From Deltaproteobacteria bacterium (GTDB lineage Bacteria > Myxococcota_A > Polyangia > Polyangiales > Polyangiaceae): 64,000 nt of DNA. The notes under the pieces were generated by a model. It did no database searches. It had not been told where the DNA came from and saw only the letters and a program-made list of their open reading frames with translations. Below are positions 60,119 through 64,000 of this stretch, piece after piece. The DNA is taken from contig QJWJ01000513.1 of NCBI GenBank assembly GCA_003235365.1, positions 1-64,000 of the forward strand. Reading direction: 5' to 3'. Made by a program: the position numbers and the translations under genes. The stretch's first letter is position 1; each line of letters begins with the position of its first letter.

Positions 60119-62365
60119 CTACTCGGGCCGCTGAACGTCGTATCCGGCGTCGATCTGGCTGCCATTTGCCGGCGGCGGTGGCTCGAGGACGTCTCGCGCT
60201 TCCGAACCGGAATTCGACGTGCGTGGTGGTTCTGCAGCGGCGACCGGTTTCGGACGCCTCGCTACGTTTTGGGATTTGCCGTCTTGGTTCTTTTCTCGGC
60301 GGGGTGTGTTCTTCTTGGTGGATTGAGCTTTCGGCTTCTTCTTCGACTTCTTCTTGTCGCCAGGGACGTCGTGGCGAATCTCGTACAAGGTCACGTTCTG
60401 GAACTTCTCGATCTCGACCAGGCGCCCCTGACGCCTCTCACGGTCGATGGCTCGCTTCGTCGTTCCTCGCGATGGCAGGTACACGACGTAGTCGGCCCGC
60501 TTGCGGTGCTGGATGAGCACGATCCCGGTGCAGTCGCCCAAATGTGCCAACATGCGGCTGTTGGTCGCGACGACTGCGTCTTTGGGTAACTTGCCGCAAA
60601 CAGTCTTGAGCCAGGCGGCTCTGTCTCGCTTGGTTTGTGTGGGGTTGCGTTCGAGGGAGCGAAACCCACCTCGAAAAGTGCGATTGGGGATCCACGCGCC
60701 GAATTGCCACGAGCACAGAACGCTGGACGTCACGCAAGCAGATAGCAACGCAACGACCAGGCCGCGCCGGTGCAGGGGCAACCAGCGTGCCACGTGCCCC
60801 ATGCGCAGGCCACCGAGGACTTGGGCGCTGGTGGCGAATACGAATGGCACCAGGACGCTGCTGTACTGGAAGTGGATGCTGTGCAAGTAGGGGCGGCTCG
60901 CGAGCAGTGTGAACGCAAAGCCGTACAGAAGCGTTACCCGTAAACCGGTCGCCAGTAGCGGCAAGAAGCACAGTGGGGAGAGTATCAGCAGGGCGTATTT
61001 GATTTTCTCCTCTTTCAAGAGCACGCCGAGCACGGTGACCGGATCGCTGATCAACGTCGCGACGAGATCTTTGGTGTTTCCTCCCGCAGGGATCAGGTCG
61101 GCATAGAAACCCGCGTAACCCCCGCTCGACTTGGCGGCCTTGGCAGCGCCGCGTACGGCGGCGGACGTGCTGTCGGGGGCCATCAACAGGTCGCTGCGCG
61201 TCATCACGAATCCTTTGACGACAATCAGCCACAGCAGTGCGCTGCCGATGACCACCCATCCCCAACGTCGGCCGTGCTGGCGTCCGCTGATCAACATGTA
61301 CCAGCCGATGAAACACGACACCAACGCCATGTCCTCGCGGACCAACAGCAGGCACCCAAACGCAATGAAGAACGCGCGCCGTCGGCCGCTCTCGAAGAAG
61401 TACAACACCCACAACACCACCGGCACGGCCAATGCGAGCGAGTGAAAGTCGAACAGATTGATGCCGTGCAGCGGCGGATAAACGACGTAGCACAGCGCCA
61501 GCAGCAAGCCGCCGACGCTGCCGCAGCCAAAGTGCCTTGCCAGCGCGTACAGCGGAAACACGCCGGATCCCAGCCAGGCCACCTGCAGCAGCAGAATCGT
61601 CTCTGCGTGCGGGTAGATGAGATAGAGCGGCGACAGCAAGACCAAGATCGGGTCGAAGTGGCCGCTGAGGTGGTTGCCACTCGCCGCCAAGGTCATGCCC
61701 AACGGATTGCCGAGGCTGCTCTGGCGAAAGATGCTGACGTAGTAGCCCATGTCCGAGCGACCCATGTTGAAGCCCCACAGGTTCGACCAGGAGAGCTTCG
61801 TCATGATCACGCAGTAGACGCCGAAGAGCGCCATCAGCCCGACCGGGGCGAACCAGCGTCGGTGCGGCAGACCGCGTTCCCCGTCAACATCGGCGGGTGC
61901 CGGGTCACCTGACGCCTTGCACAGTTGGTAGCCCGTTGCGCCGACGGCGATGCCTGCCGCGAGCGTCAGTGCGAGCGTCGTGAACGGATGGGATCGTTCG
62001 TTGAGAGTGCCGATGGAGACCAATAGCGGCAGACTCAGTGCCGCCGGCAGGCGACGGGCGAGCCCGGCCAACGTCTTGCCGACGTGCTGGGCCGAAAAGC
62101 GGCGAGCCCTCGCAACTGACACGGCGACCCCGATCAGTAGTAGCAAGGTGATACCACTCGCCGCCCACACCAAGTGGGTTGCCGCGGAGCTACTCTTGGT
62201 CCAACGCAGGGCGTGTGCCGCTGCCAGCGCGCTGCTCCCCAAACACACGCCAGCGATCGCTACCATGAGTCCCCAACCGAGAAGTGTCTCGGTGACGCCG
62301 CGAATCGAGGAATCGATGCCGACCAGAACCCGGTTGAGTCGTTGTCGCGCTGTCTGCCATTTCAT
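60119..62365 (-). CDS. DUF2079 polytopic membrane protein
   Basis: A predicted membrane protein of 748 residues. From about 30 to 600 there are roughly 12 hydrophobic helices. The family pattern is GRSDMGYYVSIFRQSSLG, NHLSGHFDPILVLLSPLYLIYPH, LLQVAWLGSGVFPLYALARH, LFDFHSLALAVPVVLW, and VREDMALVSCFIGWYM. DUF2079/COG3463 proteins are related to GT-C glycosyltransferases by topology, so glycan transfer is a reasonable inference but unproven. The cytoplasmic or periplasmic tail of about 85 residues is Lys/Arg-rich. The frame extends upstream to 63253, antisense to none but overlapping the MATE gene, so the ATG at 62365 is preferred. Confidence 0.85.
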   Translation of the reverse strand: MKWQTARQRLNRVLVGIDSSIRGVTETLLGWGLMVAIAGVCLGSSALAAAHALRWTKSSSAATHLVWAASGITLLLLIGVAVSVARARRFSAQHVGKTLAGLARRLPAALSLPLLVSIGTLNERSHPFTTLALTLAAGIAVGATGYQLCKASGDPAPADVDGERGLPHRRWFAPVGLMALFGVYCVIMTKLSWSNLWGFNMGRSDMGYYVSIFRQSSLGNPLGMTLAASGNHLSGHFDPILVLLSPLYLIYPHAETILLLQVAWLGSGVFPLYALARHFGCGSVGGLLLALCYVVYPPLHGINLFDFHSLALAVPVVLWVLYFFESGRRRAFFIAFGCLLLVREDMALVSCFIGWYMLISGRQHGRRWGWVVIGSALLWLIVVKGFVMTRSDLLMAPDSTSAAVRGAAKAAKSSGGYAGFYADLIPAGGNTKDLVATLISDPVTVLGVLLKEEKIKYALLILSPLCFLPLLATGLRVTLLYGFAFTLLASRPYLHSIHFQYSSVLVPFVFATSAQVLGGLRMGHVARWLPLHRRGLVVALLSACVTSSVLCSWQFGAWIPNRTFRGGFRSLERNPTQTKRDRAAWLKTVCGKLPKDAVVATNSRMLAHLGDCTGIVLIQHRKRADYVVYLPSRGTTKRAIDRERRQGRLVEIEKFQNVTLYEIRHDVPGDKKKSKKKPKAQSTKKNTPRREKNQDGKSQNVARRPKPVAAAEPPRTSNSGSEARDVLEPPPPANGSQIDAGYDVQRPE

Positions 62366-62424
62366 GATGCGTTGGTCGTGCCGGGCACCCGCTGCGCAAG
62401 GGCGAAGCGCGAGGCGTTCGCCGG

Positions 62425-63960
62425 CTAGTGCAATTGCGTATTCAGGAAGGTACCTCGTCGATAGGCAATCACGTAGACGATGGCCGACACGACGTACGCG
62501 ACTGCGATCGTTTGCCACAGCGCGTGGGGTGGGGCGTGGAGGATCTGAACGACGATCCAACAGGCCGGGACCTGAAACAACAGGATGACGCCCAAATCGA
62601 GGAGGAACGTCAGCCGTGTCGCGCCGGCGCCTTGGATCGCCGAACCCAGCACGATCCCGATCCCCAGTCCGACGTAGCTCGGAGATACCCAGCGGAAGTA
62701 CTCGAGGCCGGTGTCCAACACGCTCTCGCCCGGGGCCAACAGTTCGATCATTTGGCGGCCCGCGAACATGCAAGCCAGCGCGAACCCCGCCATCATGATC
62801 ACGTTGTACCCCGTCATGTACCAGCCGCTCAGCTGTGCGCGCCTGACGTATCCGGCGCCCAGGTTCTGGCCCATGAAGGTTTGTGACGCGCTGCCCCACC
62901 CGAGACCGACGAACAGCGCCATGGTTTCCCAGCGCAACACGACGCCCAAAGCCGCGGACATGTCTTGATCGGCACTGGTCGTGTACCCGCGTTGCGCGAT
63001 GGCCACGACAGCCAGTACGCCGACGATGCGCACGACGAGTTGCGAACTCGTTGGCCAGCCGATCTCGAAGATCTTGCGCATGATCCGCCCGTCGGGTGCC
63101 TGGCGCGAATCTTTGCGGAACAGGTGATGGCGTTTGAACGCCAACACGAACGTCGGTGCCAGCGCCAAGAAGCGCGCCAAAACCGTGGCCCATGCTGCTC
63201 CCACCAGGCCCATGCGCGGGATACCCAGCACTTCGGCGACAGGCGGGCCCCAAGCGAACACTGATGGCGCCTCACCCGGTCCGTACACCAGGAGCACCGC
63301 GAGCAGCAAGTTGGCGACGTTGGCGCCGATCAGCATGCTGATCGGTGCTTTGCTGCTGCCCAACGCCCGTTGGATGGTGATGAGGTGCAGCAGTAGGAAT
63401 ACCGAGCAACTGCCCGCCATCGTCACCTGCAAGTAGGGAACGGCGCTTTCGGCGACGGGGCCCTTGGCTTGCATGACCGTGTAGAGCAGGAACTCCGATC
63501 CAAACAATCCGATCAGCGCGAACACCGCGCTCACCAGGCCGATCAGGATCAGCGACTGCCAGGCGATGCGCCGCACGCCTTCTTCGTCGCCCTCTCCGTG
63601 ACGGCGGCTGATCAACGTGCCGGTGGCGATCGACAAGCCGTACGCCAAGATGGTGCCGACGGCAGCGACGTTGTCACAATTGGCGATGGCGGCCAGGCCC
63701 GCGCGCCCTTCCGCGCCACCGAGCTGCCCGATGATGTAGGTATCGACGAGATTGAGCGTCGTCTGCAGGCCCATGCCGATCGCCAGCGGCGTCCCAAATC
63801 GCGCTGCCTCGAGGGCGAGCGGGCCTTTGAGGATGCGTCGCACGTTGGGATGCATCGACAACGTATCCAGTCGTCGTCTGACTGGCTGCTCAGCGGGGGG
63901 GGTCGGCATCGGTCTGGCCGTTCCGCGGAGCTCGCTTGCCATCAACTGGGGATCACTCAT
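62425..63960 (-). CDS. MATE family efflux transporter
   Basis: MATE proteins export drugs or metabolites in exchange for Na+ or H+. Twelve hydrophobic segments are visible, with typical phrases PLAIGMGLQTTLNLVDTYIIGQLGG, LAAIANCDNVAAVGTILAYGLSIATGTLISRRHGEGD, LQVTMAGSCSVFLLLHLITIQRALGSSKAPI, and WGSASQTFMGQNLGAG. An N-terminal extension of about 45 residues is charged and Pro-rich. The start ATG at 63960 is 40 bases from the window edge. The DUF2079 gene follows at 59 bp and the methyltransferase after that, so the three may be one operon. What it exports is unknown. Confidence 0.92.
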   Translation of the reverse strand: MSDPQLMASELRGTARPMPTPPAEQPVRRRLDTLSMHPNVRRILKGPLALEAARFGTPLAIGMGLQTTLNLVDTYIIGQLGGAEGRAGLAAIANCDNVAAVGTILAYGLSIATGTLISRRHGEGDEEGVRRIAWQSLILIGLVSAVFALIGLFGSEFLLYTVMQAKGPVAESAVPYLQVTMAGSCSVFLLLHLITIQRALGSSKAPISMLIGANVANLLLAVLLVYGPGEAPSVFAWGPPVAEVLGIPRMGLVGAAWATVLARFLALAPTFVLAFKRHHLFRKDSRQAPDGRIMRKIFEIGWPTSSQLVVRIVGVLAVVAIAQRGYTTSADQDMSAALGVVLRWETMALFVGLGWGSASQTFMGQNLGAGYVRRAQLSGWYMTGYNVIMMAGFALACMFAGRQMIELLAPGESVLDTGLEYFRWVSPSYVGLGIGIVLGSAIQGAGATRLTFLLDLGVILLFQVPACWIVVQILHAPPHALWQTIAVAYVVSAIVYVIAYRRGTFLNTQLH

Positions 63961-64000
63961 CCGTTGCTCGCTCGCTCGAAGCAGTCCCCAGGGATCTGCA

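Noticed and set aside
60008-63253. Extended 1044-residue version of the DUF2079 protein from 63253
   Set aside because: The first 296 residues would be antisense-like, Arg/Gly-rich and overlap the MATE gene. The membrane protein clearly begins at 62365.

Overview
The window comes from a GC-rich, Gram-negative bacterium. The best fit is a member of the Myxococcota (deltaproteobacterial myxobacteria and relatives), though I cannot place it to genus. The reasons are an IF-3 with a long acidic C-terminal tail like Myxococcus Dsg, a Tat-exported DUF1552 protein paired with a DUF1592/DUF1588 lipoprotein, many lipoproteins with Asp/Pro-rich linkers, an OmpA protein with thrombospondin-3 repeats, ECF sigma factors with FecR/TPR partners, and a sigma-54-type promoter. 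There is no phage, no insertion sequence, no CRISPR array and no clear genomic island. It reads as ordinary chromosome with housekeeping blocks and lineage-specific envelope genes between them.

Layout. 0-1.3 kb: infC (minus) and a tRNA-Val(GAC). 1.6-7.5 kb: the translocase auxiliary genes yajC-secD-secF followed by recJ. 7.6-9.9 kb: an Mla-type ATPase and a long MCE protein, without a permease. 10-14.6 kb: a 1044-residue S41 protease with C-terminal add-on domains, then nnr. 14.8-15.5 kb: an ECF sigma gene behind a consensus sigma-54 promoter with an upstream palindrome. 15.6-17.8 kb: a CNT nucleoside transporter and a DUF1554-like lipoprotein. 18-24 kb: a glucuronoxylan catabolic block (uxuA, alpha-glucuronidase, GH3 beta-xylosidase). 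24-27.3 kb: the DUF1592-DUF1552 pair, then 1.1 kb of empty regulatory-looking DNA. 28.4-31.4 kb: a three-gene thiol/disulfide operon (VKOR-thioredoxin fusion, membrane protein, TlpA-like lipoprotein). 31.7-35.7 kb: an MscS channel and a hybrid histidine kinase, divergent. 35.7-41.2 kb: lhr-nei repair operon. 41.3-46.2 kb: a DM13 lipoprotein, an ECF sigma/FecR-TPR/surface-protein operon and a divergent ricin-type lipoprotein. 46.3-49.2 kb: a Spy-like anchored protein and the LpoB/COG3014 lipoprotein pair. 49.6-53.5 kb: rpmG, rpmH, rnpA, yidD, yidC, jag/khpB. 53.8-58.9 kb: OmpA/TSP3 protein, CAP-domain lipoprotein, and a tetraheme lipoprotein with a degenerate phosphoesterase domain. 59-64 kb: methyltransferase, DUF2079 membrane protein and MATE exporter.

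How the genes work together. The Sec accessory genes and yidC/yidD make the export machinery that the many secreted products here depend on. The VKOR/Trx/TlpA operon would handle their disulfide bonds. UxuA, AguA and the GH3 enzyme form an intracellular route from aldouronic acids to xylose and 2-keto-3-deoxygluconate, but no transporter or xylanase is present. The best candidate for an undescribed system is the translationally coupled DUF1592 lipoprotein plus Tat-exported DUF1552 protein, behind a long non-coding region that carries palindromic operator-like sites. All calls come from reading the sequence. No database search or structure prediction was run.
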